Shown here piece by piece: positions 1 to 6,049 of a stretch of 7,427 bases of DNA. Location: positions 1 through 7,427 of the forward strand of contig JAMONA010000033.1 in the NCBI GenBank assembly GCA_027066795.1, read 5' to 3'. Below the pieces are notes generated by a model, which was not told the DNA's origin, ran no database searches, and saw only the letters and a program-made list of their open reading frames with translations. The first letter of the stretch is position 1. Every line of letters begins with the position of its first letter. Source of the stretch: Candidatus Kaiserbacteria bacterium (GTDB lineage: Bacteria > Patescibacteriota > Minisyncoccia > Phycocordibacterales > UBA2100). The position numbers were made by a program, and so were the translations under genes.

Positions 1-75
1 AGTGCCAAGCGCTGATAATAAAATACCAGAAACAAAATACAATGTCATTTTAAATATAAGACTTTCTAAAATCAT
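1..75 (-). CDS. 5' end of a divergent gene, hydrophobic N-terminus, product unknown (partial)
   Basis: Reading the minus strand from position 75 gives ATG and 25 uninterrupted codons to the window edge. The peptide begins MILESLIFK and continues with a hydrophobic stretch (LYFVSGILLSAL), which looks like a membrane segment or signal anchor. A second in-frame ATG lies at 48-46. I prefer the start at 75 because a perfect TATAAT box on the minus strand (83-88) ends exactly 7 bases before it, the same spacing as at other genes here. No family can be assigned from 25 residues. The gene is divergent from the acyl-ACP-reductase-like gene and shares its intergenic region. Too little is visible to be sure it is a real gene; the promoter is the main support. 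Confidence 0.5.
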   Translation of the reverse strand, partial: MILESLIFKMTLYFVSGILLSALGT

Positions 76-82
76 TAATTGA

Positions 83-110
83 ATTATACACTATACTACT
101 TGCGTACCAA
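83..110 (-). promoter_or_regulatory. Minus-strand sigma70-type promoter, leaderless geometry
   Basis: On the minus strand, -35 TTGGTA (plus 105-110) is followed by a 16-base spacer and a consensus -10 TATAAT (plus 83-88). The ATG of the divergent gene starts 7 bases further on (75-73), so the predicted transcription start falls on or within a base of the start codon. Four of six -35 bases match TTGACA. Confidence 0.6.
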
Positions 111-213
111 GTTATTTTTAAGGAAACTATGCAACTTGCTTATAAGTAAGAAAAACTACTCATATTGTGCATGTGAATAGTTTAGAAACTGAAATTTGAT
201 TTAGTAAAACTAG

Positions 214-240
214 GTATAATAAGTAACCGTCTTATTATAC
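214..240. repeat. Perfect 10-bp inverted repeat with 7-base loop
   Basis: GTATAATAAG (214-223) and CTTATTATAC (231-240) are exact reverse complements around the loop TAACCGT. Each arm contains TATAAT, so a consensus -10 hexamer is presented on both strands. There is no following T-tract and the stem is AT-rich, so it is a poor intrinsic terminator. It lies in the middle of the 232-bp divergent intergenic region (76-307), which suggests an operator for a dimeric regulator. Spurious or weak promoters on both strands are the alternative. No good -35 at normal spacing was found for either TATAAT. Confidence 0.5.
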
Positions 241-291
241 GTGTATTAACATCTATGACTGTGAAGGCTTGGTGAATAAGCGTTGTCCTTA

Positions 292-300
292 TGCTATAAT
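292..300 (+). promoter_or_regulatory. Extended -10 promoter (TGCTATAAT) of the acyl-ACP-reductase-like gene
   Basis: TGCTATAAT is a perfect extended -10 (TGn plus TATAAT at 295-300). Seven bases separate it from ATG at 308, the same as at the histidine kinase gene, so the transcript is predicted to begin at or next to that ATG. No good -35 is present at 16-18 bases (TTGGTG at 269-274 is 20 bases away), as is usual for extended -10 promoters. This site lies inside the longer reading frame that begins at TTG 269 and argues for the ATG 308 start. Confidence 0.6.
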
Positions 301-307
301 CCACCGC

Positions 308-1399
308 ATGATAAAAACAGCTCGCAGTAATGGAGAGGATGATTATAAATTTGCCTTTTTAGTACATCCACGTGACAAGAAGGACATATTTATAAAGTTT
401 CCTATTTTAAAATATGTACCTAGCTGTGTGCTTGTTCTTATAGAGAGATACTTATCTCCAGTTAAGGTGTCTAATGTTACAGGTCTTAAAGACTCAGAAG
501 GTAATAACATAAAAGGATATATAATTTCTATTCCAATGACTGCTCCCCGTATGTTGAGCGAGAGGGATAGGGCACTTAACCAAATACGTAAGGCTGTCAG
601 ATTCGCACGTAAGAAAGGCGTGAAGATGATTGGCTTAGGAGCACTCATATCGTCACTAACTTATGGTGGTAAGAAGTTAATAGACATACCAGATATATCG
701 ATTACTACAGGACATGCATATACTGGGTATAACGTTACTAGGTATATTTTTAAAATAACAGATGATTACGGCATAGACTTAAGTAACGTGACTGTAGGTA
801 TAGTTGGTGCAGCAGGTTCTATAGGTGGTATATCGGCAAAGATCCTTGCTAGGGCTGGGGTTAAGAAGCTTATACTTATAGATTTACAGAGGAAGACAGA
901 GGTTGTAAATGAGTTAGCAAAAGGCTTAGAAGGGGATATAGTAGTTACAAATAACCTCAGTGCTCTCAAAGATGCTGACTTTGTCATAGCGGCAACCAAT
1001 GCACCTGGGGCATTGATAGAGAGTGAACATGTATCTCCAGGTACTATTATAGTAGATGACGCGCAGCCGTCTGATGTTGCACAAAACGTATTCGATAGAG
1101 ATGACGTTATTGTATTAGAGGCAGGCGCTGTAAGCACACCAGGTATAAAGAGTAACTTTAATATAGGCTTGCACGGTGCCGAGATTAATTATTGTTGTAT
1201 GGCTGAGTTACTAATATTAGCATCTGTGTACCATGATGGACATTACCTAACTGGACCTCCTACTCTAAAGTACGTAGACGAGATGCAAGACCTAGGTGAG
1301 CGTCTTGGGTTCACACTTGCCCCATATCAGAACATGCATAGTCTGATAAGCGAGAATGATTTGTCTAAAGTTATGAGTTTATGTAAGGGTAGACTATAA
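308..1399 (+). CDS. Acyl-ACP-reductase-like NAD(P)-dependent oxidoreductase (COG5322-type)
   Basis: The protein is 363 residues from ATG 308. The open frame extends to GTG 272 or TTG 269 (376 residues), but no ribosome site supports those, and an extended -10 sits 7 bases before ATG 308. The order of elements matches cyanobacterial long-chain acyl-[ACP] reductase (AAR, about 340 residues). There is an N-terminal alpha/beta region starting FAFLVHP, then a GLGALISSL segment aligned with ALGGFTSII of AAR. The TTGHAYT motif matches NTHTAY. A Rossmann nucleotide site GIVGAAGSIG follows, and NYCCMAELL aligns with MFACFAEAMLL around the AAR catalytic cysteine (Cys294). The second Cys of CC (residue 297 from ATG 308) is therefore the likely acyl-thioester nucleophile. 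In AAR the enzyme reduces acyl-ACP or acyl-CoA to fatty aldehyde with NADPH. No aldehyde decarbonylase, ACP or fatty-acid gene is nearby, so the substrate is unknown. Family assignment is from remembered sequence, by eye; a related amino-acid or shikimate-type dehydrogenase is the main alternative. Confidence 0.72.
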   Translation: MIKTARSNGEDDYKFAFLVHPRDKKDIFIKFPILKYVPSCVLVLIERYLSPVKVSNVTGLKDSEGNNIKGYIISIPMTAPRMLSERDRALNQIRKAVRFARKKGVKMIGLGALISSLTYGGKKLIDIPDISITTGHAYTGYNVTRYIFKITDDYGIDLSNVTVGIVGAAGSIGGISAKILARAGVKKLILIDLQRKTEVVNELAKGLEGDIVVTNNLSALKDADFVIAATNAPGALIESEHVSPGTIIVDDAQPSDVAQNVFDRDDVIVLEAGAVSTPGIKSNFNIGLHGAEINYCCMAELLILASVYHDGHYLTGPPTLKYVDEMQDLGERLGFTLAPYQNMHSLISENDLSKVMSLCKGRL

Positions 1400-1430
1400 G
1401 GTCTCAAGAATGCTGAATTGTGTTTGCAAG

Positions 1431-1450
1431 TATATAGATTAGTCTATATA
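1431..1450. repeat. 8-bp inverted repeat upstream of the histidine kinase promoter
   Basis: TATATAGA (1431-1438) and TCTATATA (1443-1450) are exact reverse complements around the loop TTAG. The repeat covers the place where a -35 box would lie for the TATAAT at 1461-1466. It has only A/T-rich pairs and no T-run after it, so a terminator for the preceding gene is unlikely. A regulator-binding palindrome over the promoter is possible but unproven. Confidence 0.4.
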
Positions 1451-1480
1451 TAAAATATGGTATAATATAAAATATGGTAT
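1448..1480 (+). repeat. 16-bp direct repeat, period 17, over promoter and start codon
   Basis: ATATAAAATATGGTAT occurs at 1448-1463 and again, identical, at 1465-1480, with one base between. The first copy supplies the TGG and TAT of the extended -10; the second supplies the ATG start codon of the histidine kinase in the equivalent ATATGG. It looks like a local tandem duplication. Confidence 0.7.
1458..1466 (+). promoter_or_regulatory. Extended -10 promoter (TGGTATAAT) of the histidine kinase gene
   Basis: TGGTATAAT is a perfect extended -10 with TATAAT at 1461-1466. Seven bases later comes ATG 1474, so the mRNA is predicted to be leaderless. The -35 region is weak (TTAGTC at 1439-1444 with a 16-base spacer) and overlaps the 1431-1450 palindrome. 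The context TATGnTATAAT is shared with the promoter at 292-300. Confidence 0.65.
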
Positions 1481-3111
1481 TTTTTGACCCTATTAACATT
1501 ATAGTATCCGTGGCCTCGTTGATGAATTTCATCATAGGTATTATTATATATATACATCAGCCCAAATCCGCAATTAACCGTTCTTTTTTCTCACTCATGA
1601 TGATTATAAGTGTATGGGCTTTTCTTATGGTCTTATTCCGGTCATTAGCTGGTGTCAATGAATATGATCTTATAACAGTACGTATTATGTACGCTGTTGC
1701 AATTTTTGTACCAGCTCTGTTTCTCGTATTTGTCATAGACCTGCTCAATTACAAAAGTAGGTTCTTTTATATGTTAAAGATTGTAAATACATCCTTTGTT
1801 CTATTCGTCATGCTATGGATAGTACAAACAGACATTTTAATATTTGATATTGTGCTACTTGAGCGTAAATTAGAGCCGTTGATTATATTTAATAAAGTTT
1901 CTAATTTAATATATGCTTCTTATATAGGAATTGCGTTTGGGGTATCATATTTGTTACTGGTGTCCTCTATTATTAAAAGTAAGCAAGGGAAGTTTCGTAG
2001 GCAAGTAATATACATACTGATTAGCACAGGGGTAGCATCATCTATAACTCTAACGACTAATCTTATATTACCAATTTTAGGGAATTTCCAATTCAATTGG
2101 GTTGGTCAGATTAGCTTATTGCTGATGGTGCTATTCTTAACATACGGTATATATAAGGAACAAATGTTTAATGCCCGTGTTGCAACCGTAGAGGTGCTAG
2201 TTTCGTTTAGTCTCGTCTTAGCACTCACACAGATTATAGTTAGTTCGTCACTTTGGACTACTGTCTTTAGTTCAGCTTCTTTGATATTTTTCGGGATTTT
2301 CGGGGTTGTGTTACTTAGAACAATAAACCGTGAGATACATGCAAGGGAAGATCTGTCTATAAGTAACAAAAGATTTAAAAAACTAAACAAACGTCTAGAA
2401 GAGATGGATGAAAAGAAGAATGAGTTTTTGCATATTGCTACACATCAATTACGTGGCCCTATCACTGCTATAAATGGCTATGCTTCACTTATTGTAGACG
2501 GAGACTATGGGGCGATAAGTGCTAAGGCGGTAAAACCTGTAGAAAAGATACTCTCTGCCAGTAAGGTTATGTCTGAGACAATTAATGACTACATGAATAT
2601 CGCAAGGATAGAGGAGGATAATGTAGTACAAAATAAAACCAATTTTGACTTATGTAAGCTTGTTGATGAAAGAGCCGGGGTACTAATGGTAAATGCTAAA
2701 GAAAAGAGTATAGACTTCAAAGTAAAAAATATCGTGCCAGATAATGTATGTACAGTTAACGCTGATAAAAATAACATTACTCAAGTGTTAAATGCTCTTA
2801 TAGAAAATGCAATAAAGTACACAATGAAAGGTAATGTAACCGTAGAGTCAAAACTTACAAATGACAACAAGAAGGTCAGTGTAAGCATTAAAGATACTGG
2901 CATAGGAGTAGCTAAAAATGAGGTGGCGGGCTTGTTTGATAAATTTACTAGGGCCGATAACGCAAAAGAGACAGACGCTTTCGGAACAGGTATGGGGCTC
3001 TTTATAGCTAAGAACCTGATAGAGGCAAATAGCGGTAGTGTAAAAGTAGAGTCTGAAGGCCTAAACAAAGGCACAACCTTCACCATAGAGTTGCCGGTTG
3101 TGGGGGCTTAG
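1474..3111 (+). CDS. Orphan membrane sensor histidine kinase with multi-helix N-terminus
   Basis: The protein has 545 residues. The N-terminal half has about nine hydrophobic segments (roughly 7-27, 37-57, 68-92, 98-118, 143-167, 177-201, 209-226, 230-248, 253-281). The first seven, with the NRSFFSLMM start of helix 2 and the LTYGIYKEQMF end, resemble the 7TM N-terminal domain of histidine kinases (HisKA_7TM type). A charged, probably coiled-coil linker spans 285-318. The HisKA box is HIATHQLRGPI, with phospho-acceptor His324. The ATPase domain has N-box Asn445 (LIENAIKY), G1 box DTGIG (474-478), F-box LFDKF and G2 box GTGMGL (504-509). All catalytic motifs are intact, so it should autophosphorylate. 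There is no extracellular loop large enough for a periplasmic sensor domain, so the signal is probably sensed in or at the membrane. No response regulator is adjacent; argS follows after a short gap. The start at ATG 1474 is set by the promoter 7 bases upstream. Confidence 0.9.
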   Translation: MVFFDPINIIVSVASLMNFIIGIIIYIHQPKSAINRSFFSLMMIISVWAFLMVLFRSLAGVNEYDLITVRIMYAVAIFVPALFLVFVIDLLNYKSRFFYMLKIVNTSFVLFVMLWIVQTDILIFDIVLLERKLEPLIIFNKVSNLIYASYIGIAFGVSYLLLVSSIIKSKQGKFRRQVIYILISTGVASSITLTTNLILPILGNFQFNWVGQISLLLMVLFLTYGIYKEQMFNARVATVEVLVSFSLVLALTQIIVSSSLWTTVFSSASLIFFGIFGVVLLRTINREIHAREDLSISNKRFKKLNKRLEEMDEKKNEFLHIATHQLRGPITAINGYASLIVDGDYGAISAKAVKPVEKILSASKVMSETINDYMNIARIEEDNVVQNKTNFDLCKLVDERAGVLMVNAKEKSIDFKVKNIVPDNVCTVNADKNNITQVLNALIENAIKYTMKGNVTVESKLTNDNKKVSVSIKDTGIGVAKNEVAGLFDKFTRADNAKETDAFGTGMGLFIAKNLIEANSGSVKVESEGLNKGTTFTIELPVVGA

Positions 3112-3129
3112 TGTACCATTGTGGTTACT

Positions 3130-4821
3130 ATGGTTAACATACAAGACGTAATTCAAAAAATAGTAAAGGAGGCTCTTAGTGGTGCCGGCGTAGAGGTTGG
3201 TGAGGCAGAGATAGTGCTCGAGCACCCTGCAGACTTAGCTCACGGAGATTACTCTTGTAACATCGCAATGCGTTTGGCTAAGGAGCTAGGCAAGAGTCCT
3301 AGAGAGCTGGCCGAGAATATAGTGAGTGCGTTACCAAAGAGTGAGTACATAAGTAAGGCCGAGGTAGCAGGGCCTGGGTTTATTAACTTTTACCTGAGTA
3401 AGGAGTTTTTTGAGAGGAGTCTTTCAGAAGTTATCAAAGAAAAAGAAAGTTTCGGGAAAGGGGGGCAATTAAAAGATAAAAAGATACTTTTAGAACATAG
3501 CTCTCCAAATCTATTTAAGCCTTTTCATATTGGGCATTTGTTAAACAATACATATGGAGAAGCACTAACGAGAATTATTGGTTTCGCTGGTGCTGATGTT
3601 GTGAAGATTTCGTTTCCATCTGATGTGTCACCAGGAATTGCAAAAGCAGTCTGGGGAATCATAGAGACGGGTGTTATAGATGATTTTACTATTGAACAAA
3701 TTGGTGATGCATATGTACATGGATCAAATGCGTATAAAGAAGATGCTAATGCAAAAGAGAGAATAGACGAAATAAATAAAAATATATACAAAAAAGATGA
3801 AAGTACTCTTGAATATAAGATATATAAAAGGGGTAGGCAGATATCATTGGAATATTTTGAACAAATAACAGAGAGACTTGGTTCAGAATTTAATGAGTTG
3901 ATATTTGAAACAGATGCAGAAATAATTGGAAAGCGTATAGTTATTGAGAATACCCCAAAGGTTTTTGAAGAGTCTGATGGTGCTATTATATTCCGCGGTT
4001 CAGAGTATGGTTTATTTGATAATGTGTATATAAATTCAGCAGGTTTTGGTACATATCTCGCAAAGGACACTGGGCTCTTGAGTATTAAGTTTAGTAAGTA
4101 TGATTTTGACAAGTCTGTGACGATTACTGATATTGAGCAAAAACAACATTTTGAATTGGTCAAAAAGTCTGCAGAATTTATAAATAAAGACTGGGCAGAA
4201 AAGTCTGACTATCTGCAGCATGGGAGACTCTCACTAACAACGGGTAAAATATCATCAAGGAGTGGCGGCGTACCACTTGCTACAGATATATTAAATGCTG
4301 TGAATGAGCGTGCGATGGTACGTGCCACAGAGGCAAAGAGTGAAATGACAAATGAAACAGCAGAGATGATAGCCGTAGGTGCAGTGAAATATACAATTAT
4401 AAAGGTGAGTATGGGTAAGAATATTATATTTGATATGGAGAAGTCTCTCTCGTTTGAAGGTGACTCTGGGCCATATTTACAATATACATATGCACGTTGT
4501 AAGTCGGTACTTGCTAAAGCACCCCCAAAGAGGGGTGAAACTAATGTGCAAATACCAAAAGATTGGGAGGTGACGAATATTGAAAAGCTTCTGTATAGAT
4601 TCCCTGAGGTGGTAGAGCGCGCCGCACTTGAGTATGAGCCGCATTATATTGCCAATTATCTTAATGACTTGGCAAGTGCATATAATAGTTGGTATGGTCA
4701 AGGTAAAATCCTTGATGGCTCAGACAATGAACATTATAAACTTGCATTAACAGAAGCAACATCACATGCAATTAAAAACGGATTGTATTTGCTTGGTATT
4801 GAAACTCCTGAGAGGATGTAG
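3130..4821 (+). CDS. argS: Arginyl-tRNA synthetase
   Basis: Class I synthetase that charges tRNA(Arg) with arginine using ATP in the cytoplasm. From ATG 3130 it has 563 residues, normal for the family. GTG 3121 would add three residues (MVT) and cannot be excluded; neither start has a ribosome site. Domains in order: ArgRS N-terminal additive domain (about 1-95, with AHGDYSCNIAMRLAKEL and GPGFINFYLS); catalytic Rossmann fold with HIGH at 133-136 in the context SSPNLFKPFHIGHL; KMSKS equivalent KISSR at 373-377; and a C-terminal DALR anticodon-binding domain (about 452-563) ending GLYLLGIETPERM. It starts 18 bases after the histidine kinase stop and has no promoter of its own that I can see, so co-transcription is likely. 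Codon use changes near residue 98: by hand count Glu codons are 12 GAG to 0 GAA before, then about 7 to 16 up to about position 4020, suggesting a mosaic gene. Confidence 0.96.
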   Translation: MVNIQDVIQKIVKEALSGAGVEVGEAEIVLEHPADLAHGDYSCNIAMRLAKELGKSPRELAENIVSALPKSEYISKAEVAGPGFINFYLSKEFFERSLSEVIKEKESFGKGGQLKDKKILLEHSSPNLFKPFHIGHLLNNTYGEALTRIIGFAGADVVKISFPSDVSPGIAKAVWGIIETGVIDDFTIEQIGDAYVHGSNAYKEDANAKERIDEINKNIYKKDESTLEYKIYKRGRQISLEYFEQITERLGSEFNELIFETDAEIIGKRIVIENTPKVFEESDGAIIFRGSEYGLFDNVYINSAGFGTYLAKDTGLLSIKFSKYDFDKSVTITDIEQKQHFELVKKSAEFINKDWAEKSDYLQHGRLSLTTGKISSRSGGVPLATDILNAVNERAMVRATEAKSEMTNETAEMIAVGAVKYTIIKVSMGKNIIFDMEKSLSFEGDSGPYLQYTYARCKSVLAKAPPKRGETNVQIPKDWEVTNIEKLLYRFPEVVERAALEYEPHYIANYLNDLASAYNSWYGQGKILDGSDNEHYKLALTEATSHAIKNGLYLLGIETPERM

Positions 4822-4850
4822 TTGCTAATCCTTATTTAAGATAGTATTAT
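4822..4850 (+). promoter_or_regulatory. Sigma70-type promoter of ppa, leaderless geometry
   Basis: -35 TTGCTA (4822-4827), a 17-base spacer and -10 TATTAT (4845-4850) are followed by 6 bases and then ATG 4857. Both boxes fit the 35-base gap after the argS stop codon. This promoter probably drives ppa and the two genes behind it. It lacks the TGn extension but has the best-placed -35 on the plus strand. Confidence 0.65.
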
Positions 4851-4856
4851 ATAAAC

Positions 4857-5387
4857 ATGACTGATTACAATAAACTATATACTCCTGGCGATTTAGATAA
4901 TTTGAAGATTAATACTGTGGTAGAAATCTCAGAGAAATCTATATTGAAGATTGAATATAATAGAGACAAGGGTACATTTGAACTGGATAGGGTGGAGCCT
5001 GCTATTTTTGCTAAGCCATCTAACTATGGCTTTATACCAGCAACGCTAGACGACGATGGTGATGAGTTAGACACCTTACTAGTTACCCCAGAACCTATCC
5101 CTACAGGAGTGGTTGTAGAGGCTAAAATTTTAGGTGTTCTAAATTTTGAAGATGGAGGAGAGATGGACCATAAGATAATATGTGTACCTGCTACTGACTA
5201 TGACAATGGAGAGCGTATACAGTCACTAGATGACCTTGGAGAAGCGTGGAAGAGTAAGGTGGAGTACCACTTTAGTACATATAAAGATTTAAAGAAGCGA
5301 GGCACTACAAAAGTGCTTGGTTTTGGTGATGTAGCCGCAGCTATTGAGGTCATTAAAGATTGTATCAAGAGATACAAGAGCCAATAA
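4857..5387 (+). CDS. ppa: Inorganic pyrophosphatase, family I (soluble)
   Basis: Hydrolyses pyrophosphate to two phosphates in the cytoplasm with Mg2+, pulling forward tRNA charging and nucleic-acid synthesis. At 176 residues it is full length (E. coli Ppa is 175-176). By-eye alignment to E. coli Ppa recovers most active-site residues: Lys31, Glu33, Arg45, Tyr57 in SNYGF, the metal-binding DGDELD (Asp67, Asp69, Asp72), Asp99 and Asp104 with Lys106 in EDGGEMDHK, and Tyr142-Lys143 in HFSTYKDL. The position of E. coli Tyr51 appears to be Lys53 (FAKPSNYG), an unusual change. ATG 4857 is the start because the -10 box lies 6 bases upstream. It is the first gene of a cluster whose next member starts 5 bases after its stop. 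Confidence 0.95.
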   Translation: MTDYNKLYTPGDLDNLKINTVVEISEKSILKIEYNRDKGTFELDRVEPAIFAKPSNYGFIPATLDDDGDELDTLLVTPEPIPTGVVVEAKILGVLNFEDGGEMDHKIICVPATDYDNGERIQSLDDLGEAWKSKVEYHFSTYKDLKKRGTTKVLGFGDVAAAIEVIKDCIKRYKSQ

Positions 5388-5392
5388 CAATT

Positions 5393-6043
5393 ATGGACGA
5401 GCTGCTTACCAAGCAAGAATTCGACACTCACATAAACAATAAAACTTTGCGCATAGCCTTTATAGGTATGAGTAATGCAGGCAAGAGTTATCGCTCTAGG
5501 GTATTAAGTACAGACTTAGGCTTTATGTGGTACGAGGTAGACCAGGAGATATCTAATAAACTTGGTCTTAAAGACGTAACAGAGGTAGCAGCGTGGATGG
5601 GTAAGCCTGGAGATAAAGACTATGATAGCAGAGAGTCAGAATATGCACAAAAAGAGGCTGAGTGTACCCACTTACGTCAGCTTGATACAAATGGCAAGAA
5701 CCTAGTTTTTGACACAACCGGTAGTGTAATCTATCTAAGTGATGATGTTAAAGACTGGCTACAGGGACAATGTCTTGTTGTTAACCTAGATGCAGGAGAG
5801 GATGCAATACCTAAGATGCTTAGTAGATTTTTAGAACATCCTAAGCCATTGTCTTGGGACAGCTTTTTAACAAAGGAGGACGGAGAGAGTGAGTCGGAGA
5901 GCTTAGAGCGCTGCTACCCTCTATTGTTAAGAGACAGGTTAAAAAAGTATCGTAAGTTTGCGAATATAAATATCCCAGCAGAGGAGGTTTATAACAAAAC
6001 TGCAGAGGAGACGCTAGAGGTAATTAAAAGTTATTTAAAGTAA
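5393..6043 (+). CDS. Shikimate-kinase-like P-loop small-molecule kinase (THNSL1-type), substrate unknown
   Basis: The protein has 216 residues from ATG 5393, five bases after the ppa stop; the frame stays open back to TTG 5360 inside ppa, which I do not favour. It has the shikimate kinase/gluconokinase plan. Walker A is GMSNAGKS (25-32). VDQEI (49-53) aligns with the shikimate kinase DSDQEI motif, so Asp50 matches the catalytic/substrate Asp34. SRESEY has Arg80 near the shikimate-binding arginine. A lid region (about 140-165) is followed by RDRLKKY (170-176) and FANINI. The shikimate kinase GGG motif, which binds shikimate, is replaced by DTTGSV (107-112), so shikimate is a doubtful substrate. 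The same region of human THNSL1 reads SASGSVI, as I remember it. The next gene is threonine-synthase-like, the partner domain in THNSL1. Homoserine, threonine or a similar hydroxy compound is a plausible substrate, but this is inference. Glu codons are strongly GAG, like thrC. Confidence 0.75.
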   Translation: MDELLTKQEFDTHINNKTLRIAFIGMSNAGKSYRSRVLSTDLGFMWYEVDQEISNKLGLKDVTEVAAWMGKPGDKDYDSRESEYAQKEAECTHLRQLDTNGKNLVFDTTGSVIYLSDDVKDWLQGQCLVVNLDAGEDAIPKMLSRFLEHPKPLSWDSFLTKEDGESESESLERCYPLLLRDRLKKYRKFANINIPAEEVYNKTAEETLEVIKSYLK

Positions 6044-6049
6044 TATATT

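Noticed and set aside
129..149. Six-codon reading frame after AAGGA (120-124)
   Set aside because: The match is expected by chance, and there is no following gene or promoter for it.
255..275. Six-codon reading frame (ATG 255 to TGA 275) as a leader peptide
   Set aside because: It is too short to support, has no promoter at the leaderless distance, and would be upstream of the predicted transcript start.
269..307. TTG 269 or GTG 272 as the start of the acyl-ACP-reductase-like gene
   Set aside because: There is no ribosome site, and the stretch contains a perfect extended -10 that ends 7 bases before ATG 308, matching the spacing at other genes. It is kept only as an alternative.
1431..1450. 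Intrinsic terminator for the acyl-ACP-reductase-like gene
   Set aside because: The stem is A/T-rich, and TAAAATATGG follows instead of a T-run.
3112..3129. Separate leaderless promoter for argS (TACCAT at 3114-3119)
   Set aside because: The hexamer matches only 4 of 6 bases, lies 10 bases from ATG 3130, and no -35 was seen. Co-transcription with the histidine kinase is simpler.
3165..3172. AAAGGAGG as a ribosome-binding site inside argS
   Set aside because: It is made of in-frame Lys-Glu codons in the conserved N-terminal domain and has no sensible start codon downstream.
3525..4163. 212-codon open frame on the minus strand within argS
   Set aside because: It lies opposite a strongly conserved synthetase core and its composition (Ser, Ile and Leu rich, no domain) is that of an antisense shadow. 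The other minus-strand frames inside genes are the same.
6041..6049. Leaderless promoter for the threonine synthase (TATATT at 6044-6049)
   Set aside because: It touches ATG 6050 and is 12 bases from ATG 6062, so neither distance fits the 6-7 base rule. AT-rich spacers produce such matches easily.
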